A stretch of DNA of 64,000 nucleotides from contig JAPLPE010000024.1 in NCBI GenBank assembly GCA_026400355.1, forward strand, positions 58,037 to 122,036, given 5' to 3'. This DNA comes from Rhodobacterales bacterium. Its GTDB lineage: Bacteria; Pseudomonadota; Alphaproteobacteria; Rhodobacterales; Rhodobacteraceae. Shown piece by piece: positions 19,050 through 26,864 of this stretch. The notes beneath the pieces were generated by a model, which saw only the letters and a list, made by a program, of their open reading frames with translations, was not told the origin of the DNA and made no database searches. Numbering within the stretch: position 1 is the first letter of the stretch; each line of letters begins with the position of its first letter. Position numbers and translations under genes: made by a program.

Positions 19050-19271
19050 ATGATTCAGACGGTGCCCATTCCCTGCGCCCTTTCCACCCCGACAAAACGC
19101 CCCGTGGGCGGTTTCCTCAAGGCGCTGCTTCACAAGATCCTGACCGGTGACCGGACCTACCGCGAACGCGGGCACCTGTCGCGCTTGCCGGACTACGATC
19201 TTGCCGACTTTGGCATGAACCGCAACGGCGCTTCGGCCCGTCCCCCGGATCGTGCGGGTCTGCGCTGGTAG
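19050..19271 (+). CDS. DUF1127 family small protein
   Basis: A 73-residue basic protein ending in the DUF1127 (YjiS-like) motif: aromatic/basic residues, then LSRLPDYDLADFGMNR. Such small arginine-rich proteins are common in Rhodobacterales. In some alphaproteobacteria they influence RNA turnover and phosphate or stress responses; the role here is unknown. The ATG at 19050 is chosen over a TTG two codons earlier. No operon partner is evident. Confidence 0.75.
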   Translation: MIQTVPIPCALSTPTKRPVGGFLKALLHKILTGDRTYRERGHLSRLPDYDLADFGMNRNGASARPPDRAGLRW

Positions 19272-19528
19272 GGCCGGTTCATGATCTCATCACCCCCATT
19301 TATGGCCGTTCCGGCACCTCCGGCCCTCGCCCGGCGCGGCAGGATTACGACGCAAAGCGCGCCGTGGTGGTCTGGCTGGCCATCGGGGTGATCGTGGCAA
19401 TCGTGTTTGCCCTGTCGGACGACCTGAGCCCGGGCCTCGCTTCCTTCACCCTCTTGGTGTTGTCCGTCCCGGTCAAACCTAACCTGGCCCTATTCCGCCA
19501 CACTCCCGTCGGGCGCGGCTTCGCCGGG
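19272..19528 (+). other. Possible remnant of a small membrane protein
   Basis: A frame open from about 19280 to beyond 19500 reads through a basic stretch (ARQDYDAKRAV) into a hydrophobic segment (VVVWLAIGVIVAIVFAL), and has no convincing in-frame start or ribosome binding site. It runs into the 3' end of ackA on the other strand. It may be a decayed single-pass membrane protein or chance; no family was recognised. Confidence 0.25.
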
Positions 19529-20698
19529 TCAGGCCATCCGGCACAGGCGACGTGTGGCCCGGGCGATGACAAGTTCCTCGTTTGTCGGTATGACCATCAC
19601 CGTCGTCGGCGCGTCAGCAGCCGATATCACCGTCGCATGGGTCGCATTGGCCGCCCGGTCCAGCCTGATCCCCATCCACCCCATCCGCGCGCAGACCCGG
19701 TCGCGGATGCCTGCTGCATTCTCTCCAATCCCACCGCAAAAGACCAGGGCGTCGATCCCCCCAAGGCTCGCTGCCAATGCGCCCGTTTCGCGCACGATCC
19801 GCGTCACGAAGTAGTCGATGGCCTCTGCCGCCTCTGGCCGTGTCGAAGCCTCAAGGACCCGCATGTCATTGGACTCGCCAGAAAGCCCCAGCAGACCGGA
19901 CTGCTTGTAAAGCAAGTCCGAGATCTCTGCCGTCCCCAGCCCTTCCTGCTCCATCAGATAAAGCATCACGCCCGGATCAAGCTGACCAGGCCTTGTCCCC
20001 ATCGCCAGACCGTCCAGCGCCGAGAACCCCATGGTCGAGGTGATAGACCGCCCGCCCTCCATCGCGCAGATCGACGCCCCGTTCCCAAGATGCGCGACGA
20101 CAACCCTGCCCGCATGGATGCGCGGCGCGATCCGCGCCAGTTCGCCGGCGATGTAGTCGTAGCTCAGCCCATGAAATCCGTAGCGGCGCACGCCCTTGTC
20201 GTAATAGGCGCGCGGAAGGCCAAATGTGTCGTGGACCCAGGGGTGCTGGCGGTGGAACGCTGTGTCGAAACAGGCGACCTGCGGCGTGCCGGGAAAGGCT
20301 TCACCGGCTGCTATGATCCCTGCGATGTTGTGCGGCTGGTGCAGTGGCGCAAAAGGTGACAGTGCGGCGATCTTCTGCAGGACGGTCGCGTCGATCAGGA
20401 TATCACCGGCAAAATCCGGGCCCCCGTGCACGACACGGTGCCCGACTGCGCCAATCTGAAGGCGGGGAAAGGCTCCGTTCAGCGCCTCCAGCACCACCCG
20501 GAGCGCCGCCGCATGGGTCGAAATGTTGTTCGCCGTGACAGAGAGGGGAAGGCCATCAGCGCCCCGCAAACGGATCGTCGCATCGCTACCGATCCGGTCC
20601 ACCTGACCGTTTGCCACAGGCTGGTCGTCCCCCCCGCCGAACATGGCGAACTTGAGAGAGGATGACCCCGCATTCAAGGTCAGGATCATGCTGGTCAT
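19529..20698 (-). CDS. ackA: Acetate kinase
   Basis: A 389-residue acetokinase that makes ATP and acetate from acetyl phosphate and ADP, or the reverse. Family signatures are complete: LNAGSSSLKF (7-16), FDTAFHRQHP, YGFHGLSYDY, the phosphate loop HLGNGASICA and FCGGIGENAAG. It follows the carbamate kinase gene on the same strand after 110 bases, so it may be the last gene of the nitrogen-salvage operon, although pta is not nearby. Propionate or other short acyl phosphates are possible substrates in this family. The ATG at 20698 is used; an ATG three codons later is possible. Confidence 0.95.
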   Translation of the reverse strand: MTSMILTLNAGSSSLKFAMFGGGDDQPVANGQVDRIGSDATIRLRGADGLPLSVTANNISTHAAALRVVLEALNGAFPRLQIGAVGHRVVHGGPDFAGDILIDATVLQKIAALSPFAPLHQPHNIAGIIAAGEAFPGTPQVACFDTAFHRQHPWVHDTFGLPRAYYDKGVRRYGFHGLSYDYIAGELARIAPRIHAGRVVVAHLGNGASICAMEGGRSITSTMGFSALDGLAMGTRPGQLDPGVMLYLMEQEGLGTAEISDLLYKQSGLLGLSGESNDMRVLEASTRPEAAEAIDYFVTRIVRETGALAASLGGIDALVFCGGIGENAAGIRDRVCARMGWMGIRLDRAANATHATVISAADAPTTVMVIPTNEELVIARATRRLCRMA

Positions 20699-20808
20699 TC
20701 TGTCGGCCTGCCCGGTCGCTCATGGGTATGCGGAACCATGCCCGCCCTGCGGCATTGCCCACAAGGGCGGATCGTTTGGCAAGCCGCTTGACCGGGTCGG
20801 CTGCACCG

Positions 20809-22152
20809 TCAGGACTTGACGTTTTCCGCCGCGATATAGGCGCGCCACCCGCCGTAAGATGTGATCTCCCGCTGCCTCTCGACCAGAGCCGGTTCGCCCA
20901 GCACGGCCAGCACGGTCTCCCCGCCCGCCAGCACCGCCTTGCCGATGGACAGTCCCGGCGGCTCCTTGATCAGGATACCAGCCAGGCCACCGGCAGGAAC
21001 CAACCAGACCTCGACCGGCACCGAAATGCCGGACCCATCGGTCTGACGCACCATCGCCGGGTGGTCATCATTGACCGACCAGATGCGATAGACGGGCTGC
21101 GTCAAGTCCTCGCGCACAAATGTCGCCCCCGCGGCATGCATGTTGGGGTTCAGTTTCAGGCCCCGCATCAGCGTGCCATTGATCGCGAGAAGGACGCCGT
21201 CCGTCGTGTCTGCCATGATATGTGTTCCTGCCTTGCCTTCGATGATCTCTGCCAATTCGTCGGGGGCACCAATTGCCCCCACAGAACTCGGCCGGGCCGC
21301 GACGAAATCGGCCACGGCGGCGACCTTGGGTTCCATGCTTCCCTTGCCGAACTCTCCTCCGGCGATATAGCGCCGCGCCTCGGTCACGGACAGCCGGTCA
21401 AGCCATTTCTGCCCCGGCGTACCAAAGTTGACCGCCACCCGCGAAACGCCCGTGGGCAGGATCAACATATCCGCCCCGATCTCTGCCGCGAGAAGGGCCG
21501 AGGCGAGGTCCTTGTCCACCACGGCCTCGACCCCTTTGACGAGGCCCTTTGCATCTTCGGTCACCGCAACGCCCCCGCCGCCGCCTGCGACAACGACCGC
21601 GCCCAATTCCAGCAGTTGCCCGATCAGCCCGCTTTCGACAATCCGCTGCGGCCGGGGCGAGGCGATGGACCGCCGCCAACCGCGCCCGGCATCCTCCATG
21701 ATCGTCCAGCCCAAAGCGGCCTTGCGGGCCTCGGCCGTTGCCGCGTCAAGGAAGGCCCCGATGGGCTTCGACGGGTTCCGAAACGCCGGATCTGCAGCGT
21801 CCACCACTGTCTGCGTCACAACCGCCACAACAGGCCTGTCCAGCCCCCGCCGCTTCAACTCGTTCGCGATCGCCTTGACGAACATGGACCCGATCGCGCC
21901 TTGCGTATCGGCGACCGCATAGTCCACCGGGACCGGGTTCACTTCGCCCACGGCGATTTCCGACCGGCGCAGGATGAACCCTACCTGCGGTCCGTTCCCG
22001 TGCGACACGACCAGCCGCCATCCCCTTTCGATCAGATCGACAAGGCCGGGGGCGATGGTGCAGACCGTCTCATACTGATCCGGAATGGAATCCTTCCCCG
22101 CTTCGCGGACCAGCGCATTACCTCCATAAGCTATGACGGCAGTCTGGGTCAT
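20809..22152 (-). CDS. Carbamate kinase fused to an allophanate-hydrolase C-terminal-like domain
   Basis: A 447-residue protein in two parts. Residues 1-312 are carbamate kinase, which makes ATP and carbamate from carbamoyl phosphate: AYGGNAL, VSHGNGPQVG (49-58), VVAGGGGGVAV (187-197), VDKDLAS and the end IIEGKAGT. Residues 318-441 do not belong to that family. They read like the C-terminal domain of allophanate hydrolase (AtzF/DUR1,2): LLAINGTLMRG, VYRIWSV, VPVEVWLVP, LSIGKAVLAGGE and the hallmark SYGGWRAYIA. In yeast-type allophanate hydrolase that domain decarboxylates N-carboxycarbamate to carbamate. The start ATG overlaps the preceding stop by 4 bases. The domain assignment is by pattern recognition and is fairly confident; the joint activity is inference. 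Confidence 0.85.
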   Translation of the reverse strand: MTQTAVIAYGGNALVREAGKDSIPDQYETVCTIAPGLVDLIERGWRLVVSHGNGPQVGFILRRSEIAVGEVNPVPVDYAVADTQGAIGSMFVKAIANELKRRGLDRPVVAVVTQTVVDAADPAFRNPSKPIGAFLDAATAEARKAALGWTIMEDAGRGWRRSIASPRPQRIVESGLIGQLLELGAVVVAGGGGGVAVTEDAKGLVKGVEAVVDKDLASALLAAEIGADMLILPTGVSRVAVNFGTPGQKWLDRLSVTEARRYIAGGEFGKGSMEPKVAAVADFVAARPSSVGAIGAPDELAEIIEGKAGTHIMADTTDGVLLAINGTLMRGLKLNPNMHAAGATFVREDLTQPVYRIWSVNDDHPAMVRQTDGSGISVPVEVWLVPAGGLAGILIKEPPGLSIGKAVLAGGETVLAVLGEPALVERQREITSYGGWRAYIAAENVKS

Positions 22153-23567
22153 GGCGCTGCCTCCAGCGTTCCGGCCAATGCCGCCACCGCCCCGGCAAAG
22201 CACTCCAGCGGCGCAGTCGTGATCCCCGCCCCGATCTGGCCCACGCCGGCCTTGCGATGCGCGATCCCGGTGTTGATGACCGGCAGGATGCCGGTATCCA
22301 GCACCGCCCGCGCGTCGATCCCCGCAGGCGTCCCGCCAAAGTTCAGCGCGGGCAGCGTAAAGGCCGGATTGGCGCCCAGCGTGATGTTCAGCATCCGTCG
22401 GCTGTTGGCCACCGCATCCGCCGGCGTGCCGCCCACGAACTGCACGATGGCGGGTGAGGCCGCCATCGCAAACCCGCCCAGCCCCGCTGTCTCCGTGATC
22501 GCGGAATCGCCAAGGTCGGCGGCGGCATCCGCAATGGAATAGCCGGGGAAATACAGGCCGTTGACCGGGTTCGCCGGCGCCTGAAACCACATTTCCCCGG
22601 TCCCGCTCAGCCTTATACCAAAGTTGACGCCATTGCGCGCCATGACCGTGACAAGGCTGCTGTGCGGCTCACCATGCGCCGCATCCATCATCACCTTGCT
22701 CGCCGCCATGGAGATGTTGAGAAAGAAGTGATCATTCGCAGCAACAAAGGCCAGCGCCCGGTTCACCATCGCCCGGTCAAGCTCCAGCCGCCCCAGCGAC
22801 AAGACCAGCCGCTTGAACATGAGACAGGAGGCCGCCGCATTGCGGTTATGCACCTCATCCCCCATGTGCAGCGCCTGGGCCATCAACGGCTTGAGGTTGC
22901 GGTCCTCAAGCCCCCGGACGGCGGCCTGCATCACGGCAAAGAACTCACCACTCAGCCAGCGCAGCCGGTCGATCACTTCGGGCGAATTGGCCCCGAACCG
23001 CAGCACTTTGCCCAGCCCTTCGTTCAGGTTGGAAAAGGCGTACTTTCCGGTCTCGCCATCCTCGACGACCCAGACGGGCATCGACGGGCTGATGATCCCC
23101 GCCATCGGGCCAACCGCACTGTGATGGTGGCAGGGGTCAAACGCGACGGCATCGCTGGCGGCAAGCGCTTCGGCGGCCTCGATAGTATCAGCCCATCCTT
23201 CGTAAACGATGGCCCCCGCAATGGCCCCCTGCTGCGGTCCGCACATGTCCGCCCATGCAATCGGAGGCCCGGAATGCAGGATGCGCCTTTGCCCGCCCCC
23301 CAGCCCCGGCATCGCGTCCCGGGCCAGGATCACGTCAAACAGTCTCGGCTGCGCCGCAAGATACCGGGCATAGGCCGTCCGGTTCGCCTCCTCGATCCGG
23401 GGATCGCGAAGCAGGTTCGCCAGTTGCCACCCAAGCGCCGCATCCGCCCCGGCAGGCGGTTGCCAGTCCAGATTGGTGACGGTGCCACCGGCAGAGGTGA
23501 TGTTGTCCGCAAAGCCCCGAAGCCCCGCATTCACGACATGCAGCGGCTGGGAGAATAGCGCCTTCAT
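22149..23567 (-). CDS. DUF1116 protein, AllG/YlbE-like carbamoyltransferase subunit
   Basis: A 472-residue DUF1116 protein like E. coli YlbE (AllG) and YahG. Conserved landmarks are PIAWADMCGPQQGAI, the histidine cluster DPCHHHSAVGPMAGI, and MALALSRNGVNFGIR-like sequence near residue 330 (MARNGVNFGIRLSG). In E. coli the allF, allG and allH products together form the oxamate carbamoyltransferase of anaerobic allantoin breakdown. All three families are encoded here in consecutive overlapping genes, so the same type of carbamoyl transfer is the best inference. Its start overlaps the FdrA-like stop and its stop overlaps the carbamate kinase start, each by 4 bases. Confidence 0.87.
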   Translation of the reverse strand: MKALFSQPLHVVNAGLRGFADNITSAGGTVTNLDWQPPAGADAALGWQLANLLRDPRIEEANRTAYARYLAAQPRLFDVILARDAMPGLGGGQRRILHSGPPIAWADMCGPQQGAIAGAIVYEGWADTIEAAEALAASDAVAFDPCHHHSAVGPMAGIISPSMPVWVVEDGETGKYAFSNLNEGLGKVLRFGANSPEVIDRLRWLSGEFFAVMQAAVRGLEDRNLKPLMAQALHMGDEVHNRNAAASCLMFKRLVLSLGRLELDRAMVNRALAFVAANDHFFLNISMAASKVMMDAAHGEPHSSLVTVMARNGVNFGIRLSGTGEMWFQAPANPVNGLYFPGYSIADAAADLGDSAITETAGLGGFAMAASPAIVQFVGGTPADAVANSRRMLNITLGANPAFTLPALNFGGTPAGIDARAVLDTGILPVINTGIAHRKAGVGQIGAGITTAPLECFAGAVAALAGTLEAAP

Positions 23568-25090
23568 GCCCCGTCCCCCATCTGCGCCGTCAGGATCGCG
23601 GCCGACCAGGCCGCAGCCTCGGCATTCGACCCCGCGACCAGAACGCCCGCGTGTTCCAGCGCCTGAACAATGGCCACCCGGTCCTGCGGGTCTGCATCCG
23701 TGCCGCAGACATGGCCGATAAAGATGGCATTGCTGCCCCTGCCCTTGGCCTCTGCAATGGCCGAAAGAAGCCCCGACACGGGATCAGCCGAAGCGCCATA
23801 CCCCAGCACCACATCGAACAGCACAACAGCCGCCCCCGGATCGGCAGCCTCTGTACGGATGCGCGCATTGCGGAGCGAGGGGTCGATCATCGGATGCGGG
23901 CGGCCTTGGGTAAAGGCATCATCGCCCATGTCGAGAAAGCTGTTCCCGGTACTTTGCGCGATGTCGTTTGGCAGGGCGTTCCCCTCGACCGGCGCATTCG
24001 ACTGGCCCCTGTGCCCGGCGGCGGCAAGTACCAGTTGCGCCTCGAAACAGAAGGTGCCGCCACAGAACACACCCCGCACATGCCGCTGGGTGGGGTTCAG
24101 CGTTCGGGTCATGACAGCCATATCCCTGACCGCAGGGACCGCGACGTCGGTCCCGTTCAGCAGAGCAACCGCCCGGTCCGCAGCCGCGGCCAGCGTCGCC
24201 GCGCCGTACAGATTGCCGCCAGTTACCGCAGCCGGATCGGCCCCAAGGAAGATGACAACCACCGGCTTGGCGCACCCTCTGGCCCGACCCAACACGCGGT
24301 CTGCCACAGCGGCAGATGGCGGCTTGGACACCAGTACGATCACCTCGGTCGCCGGATCATCCGCCAGTGCATCCAGCCCCTGCAGCATCGAAATCCCGCC
24401 GATCGCTTCCGAAAGGTCATGCCCCCCGGTCCCCAGCGCCTGCGAAATCCCCGCGCCATGCTGATGGATACGTACCGTCAACTCCTGCATGCCCGTCCCC
24501 GACGCACCCACGACGCCAACAGCCCCGCGCCGTACGACATTGGCAAAGCCCAGCGACACACCGTTCACAATCGCAGTCCCGCAGTCCGGCCCCATGACCA
24601 TCAGCCCCTTCATCTCCGCAAATTCCTTGAGCGCCCGTTCCGCCGCAACAGGCACGTTGTCGCTGAAGATCATCACATCCATGCCAAGCCGCAGCGCCTT
24701 CATCGCCTCGGCGGCGGCATAGTCCCCGGGGACCGAAATAAGGGCGAGGTTCGCCGCAGGCGCGCACGCCACGGCCATCGACAGAGAACGCAACGGCTCA
24801 GGCGCACTGGCATCGGGTGCCGCGCTGGCGCTGGCCTTGAGCAGAGAATCCGCGCGGATCAGCGCCTCGGCGCAGGCTGCCTCGGTCCCGTCAAGCGCGA
24901 CGATCAGGTCATTCGGTCGGACTGCAAAGCAGCCCAACCCTGCAAGCCCGAGGTTCTCCACATTGCTGGCCGAAGCCATGGCGACCGAGGCCGCCGCAAT
25001 CCCCGGGATCGCCATGATCTGCGCTGAAACGGTCATCAGAGTGACCGAGTCCTTGTACAGGTTCGGATAGGTCCGCGACTGCAGCGTCAT
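23564..25090 (-). CDS. fdrA: FdrA/AllF-like protein (acyl-CoA-synthetase-related carbamoyltransferase subunit)
   Basis: A 508-residue protein of the FdrA family, related to succinyl-CoA synthetase alpha and beta subunits. The N-terminal part contains a CoA-binding-like Rossmann region with GVVGASGTGMQELT and ALGTGGHDLSEAIGG; a second flavodoxin-like part has VLFDVVLGYGASADP and IGHVCGTDADPQD. E. coli FdrA (AllF) is a subunit of the oxamate carbamoyltransferase, which passes a carbamoyl group to phosphate to give carbamoyl phosphate. Here the carbamate kinase two genes downstream would take that product. It overlaps the genes on both sides by 4 bases, which implies coupled translation and a complex with fixed stoichiometry. 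Confidence 0.88.
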   Translation of the reverse strand: MTLQSRTYPNLYKDSVTLMTVSAQIMAIPGIAAASVAMASASNVENLGLAGLGCFAVRPNDLIVALDGTEAACAEALIRADSLLKASASAAPDASAPEPLRSLSMAVACAPAANLALISVPGDYAAAEAMKALRLGMDVMIFSDNVPVAAERALKEFAEMKGLMVMGPDCGTAIVNGVSLGFANVVRRGAVGVVGASGTGMQELTVRIHQHGAGISQALGTGGHDLSEAIGGISMLQGLDALADDPATEVIVLVSKPPSAAVADRVLGRARGCAKPVVVIFLGADPAAVTGGNLYGAATLAAAADRAVALLNGTDVAVPAVRDMAVMTRTLNPTQRHVRGVFCGGTFCFEAQLVLAAAGHRGQSNAPVEGNALPNDIAQSTGNSFLDMGDDAFTQGRPHPMIDPSLRNARIRTEAADPGAAVVLFDVVLGYGASADPVSGLLSAIAEAKGRGSNAIFIGHVCGTDADPQDRVAIVQALEHAGVLVAGSNAEAAAWSAAILTAQMGDGA

Positions 25091-25875
25091 CCGGCGACCT
25101 GTTGCGTTGAATTCACGCGGGCCAGCGTGGCCGTCAGACCCAGACAGGCATCCGCACCCGAAGTCGCTCCAACCGACAGCGCCCGGTCAACGATCGCCTC
25201 CAGATCCCGCCCCGGCGCGTGCAACGCCCGGCCCAGATCGTGCAAAGGCCGGCCAAAATGGCCCTGCATGGCCTGCAACAGAAGGTGACGGCTGATATCG
25301 GTTGTCTCTTCGAGATGCGGCGCAATCGCCGCGGCAAGCCGTCTGACCCGGCCCCCCTGCACGAATGGCGACAATGTCAGCGCCGCCAGAATGCCGACCA
25401 GCGCATCATCACCCGAAGGCGTCAGCCCCGGCCCCTGTCCTATGGTCCGGCGCACCACCTCCTCCAGCCCCGCGCCACGGTCCAGTGCGGTGCCAACGTC
25501 ATGGACAAGCGCCGCCGTTCCGGGCCAGGCCATGCCCTTCGCCCGCTGCGCAGCCCATTCACGCGCCGCGTCAAACCCTTGCCCCGCAACCCAAGGCGCG
25601 GGCGTCCAGATAGCGGCAGACCTGGCGTCGATCACCAATGCGCCAATGCTCAGGAACCCCGCGCGCACAAAGACAGCATCTCCCTGCATGACCGAACGCA
25701 AGGTGAAGACGTAAAGACCAAAGGGCGAAAGACGGGCTGCGTCGTGCACCAGCGTCCAGATGTTCGGCCCGACCATCAGGTTCACCGCTTGGTCAAACAT
25801 GCTGTGCACCACCCCCGTCGCCGGGGTCCCAAGGCCAAGCGCGGCCCCCATCTGGTGCGCCAGAATTGCCTCCAT
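25087..25875 (-). CDS. DUF2877 protein, AllH/YlbF-like carbamoyltransferase subunit
   Basis: A 262-residue DUF2877 protein like E. coli YlbF (AllH). The family signature GLTPSGDDALVGILAAL is clear near residues 155-171, and VGPNIWTLVHD lies in the N-terminal part. The E. coli homologue is one of three subunits of oxamate carbamoyltransferase. Its stop overlaps the FdrA-like start by 4 bases, and it begins 4 bases after the isochorismatase-fold gene, so all five genes form one translational unit. The catalytic role of this subunit is not known from sequence. Confidence 0.86.
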   Translation of the reverse strand: MEAILAHQMGAALGLGTPATGVVHSMFDQAVNLMVGPNIWTLVHDAARLSPFGLYVFTLRSVMQGDAVFVRAGFLSIGALVIDARSAAIWTPAPWVAGQGFDAAREWAAQRAKGMAWPGTAALVHDVGTALDRGAGLEEVVRRTIGQGPGLTPSGDDALVGILAALTLSPFVQGGRVRRLAAAIAPHLEETTDISRHLLLQAMQGHFGRPLHDLGRALHAPGRDLEAIVDRALSVGATSGADACLGLTATLARVNSTQQVAG

Positions 25876-25879
25876 CAGA

Positions 25880-26530
25880 TCAGCCCATCACCGCGACAAA
25901 GCGGTCCGCGTCCGAGACCCAGCCGAATATCCCGCCCAGGGCCTTGATGATCTCAAGTCCCACCCGCTGAAACTCCGGGACATACGAGGCGACGCAGTCA
26001 GACAGGACAACACATTCGTACCCCAAGCCATTTGCCTCGCGCACCGCCGTATGCACGCAAACCTCCAGCGTCACCCCGCAGACCATCGGCGAGCGGATAC
26101 CCCGGTCCATCAGGATCTGGTGCAGATCGGTCGCGTGGAACGACCCCTTCCCGGGTTTGTCGATCACGGGCTCTCCGGGGATCGGATAAAACTCCTCGAT
26201 GATGTCATGACCCTTCTCGCCCCGCACAAGGATCCGACCCATCGGCCCGTCCGTCCCGATTAACACCTTGCCGCCCCGGCTCAGTTTCGCGGGCGGGCAA
26301 TCGGTCAGGTCGGGTCGGTGGCCTTTCCGGGTATGGATGACGAGCGTCCCGGCGGCGCGGGCAGCGGTCAGGGCCATGGGATGAACCGCAAAAGGGAGCG
26401 AGGTATCATTGCCCAACGCCTCGCCAAAGCCACCGGGCAGGATGAAATCCCGTTGCATGTCGATGATCAGAAGCGCCGTTGTGGCCGTGTCAAAGGGCAG
26501 GTCGAACGGCTCTGCCGCAATATTTGCCAT
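25880..26530 (-). CDS. Isochorismatase-fold cysteine hydrolase, biuret amidohydrolase-like
   Basis: A 216-residue cysteine hydrolase with the Asp-Lys-Cys triad at D24 (LLIIDMQ), K125 (VIDKPGKGSF) and C158 (GVTLEVCVHTAV). Beyond the general fold it shares the long signatures IHTRKGHRPDL, GPMGRILVRGE, HDIIEEFYPI and VIDKPGKGSFHATDL with biuret hydrolase (BiuH) and triuret hydrolase, which release ammonia from biuret-type compounds and leave allophanate or similar products. It heads the carbamoyltransferase and carbamate kinase operon, which fits a supply of carbamoyl substrates. Ureidoacrylate or N-carbamoyl compounds remain possible. Confidence 0.83.
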   Translation of the reverse strand: MANIAAEPFDLPFDTATTALLIIDMQRDFILPGGFGEALGNDTSLPFAVHPMALTAARAAGTLVIHTRKGHRPDLTDCPPAKLSRGGKVLIGTDGPMGRILVRGEKGHDIIEEFYPIPGEPVIDKPGKGSFHATDLHQILMDRGIRSPMVCGVTLEVCVHTAVREANGLGYECVVLSDCVASYVPEFQRVGLEIIKALGGIFGWVSDADRFVAVMG

Positions 26531-26864
26531 GGGTCTGTCCCTTGTGCTGCAGCCCGATTCCCGTGGGAGAAAGTCTAACGGGCTATTGAGGGGGACAGCG
26601 TGGGCAGAGATTCAAATGGCTTGGCGGCCGAAGGGAGAAAGAGACCAGCAGGCAACAAGCCGAATGATGCGGAAAACGGCAGTATGCCGGAAAAATGGGC
26701 AGGTTAGGAAGGTTTGTTCGGGGCGTGGACGCCATCGAAGGGTACCTACGAGCATGCACCTTTCGATGGTGGCCAAGTCAAGGCGGCGTGAACCCTGTCC
26801 TACGATAAAGCCGGCCCGGTCATCTGCGTAGGGCGGGGTTCACCCCGCCACGCTAGGTCATCCC
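26531..26864. other. 334-base intergenic region with promoter and REP-like pair
   Basis: This gap lies between the start of the biuret-hydrolase-like operon and the end of the fusion oxidoreductase gene, both on the minus strand. The half near 26531 must contain the operon promoter, though no clear consensus was seen. The half near 26864 holds an inverted pair of REP-like sequences (separate entry). No coding sequence was recognised. Confidence 0.55.
26782..26850. repeat. REP-like inverted pair
   Basis: GTGAACCCTGTCCTAC (about 26788-26803) is the imperfect inverse of GTAGGGCGGGGTTCAC (about 26828-26843). The right copy also folds as a perfect hairpin, GGCGGGG-TTCA-CCCCGCC. The same core recurs as an inverted pair at 35757-35825 and in variant form near 12160, 59941 and 60228, so this is a dispersed palindromic family. 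Confidence 0.65.
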
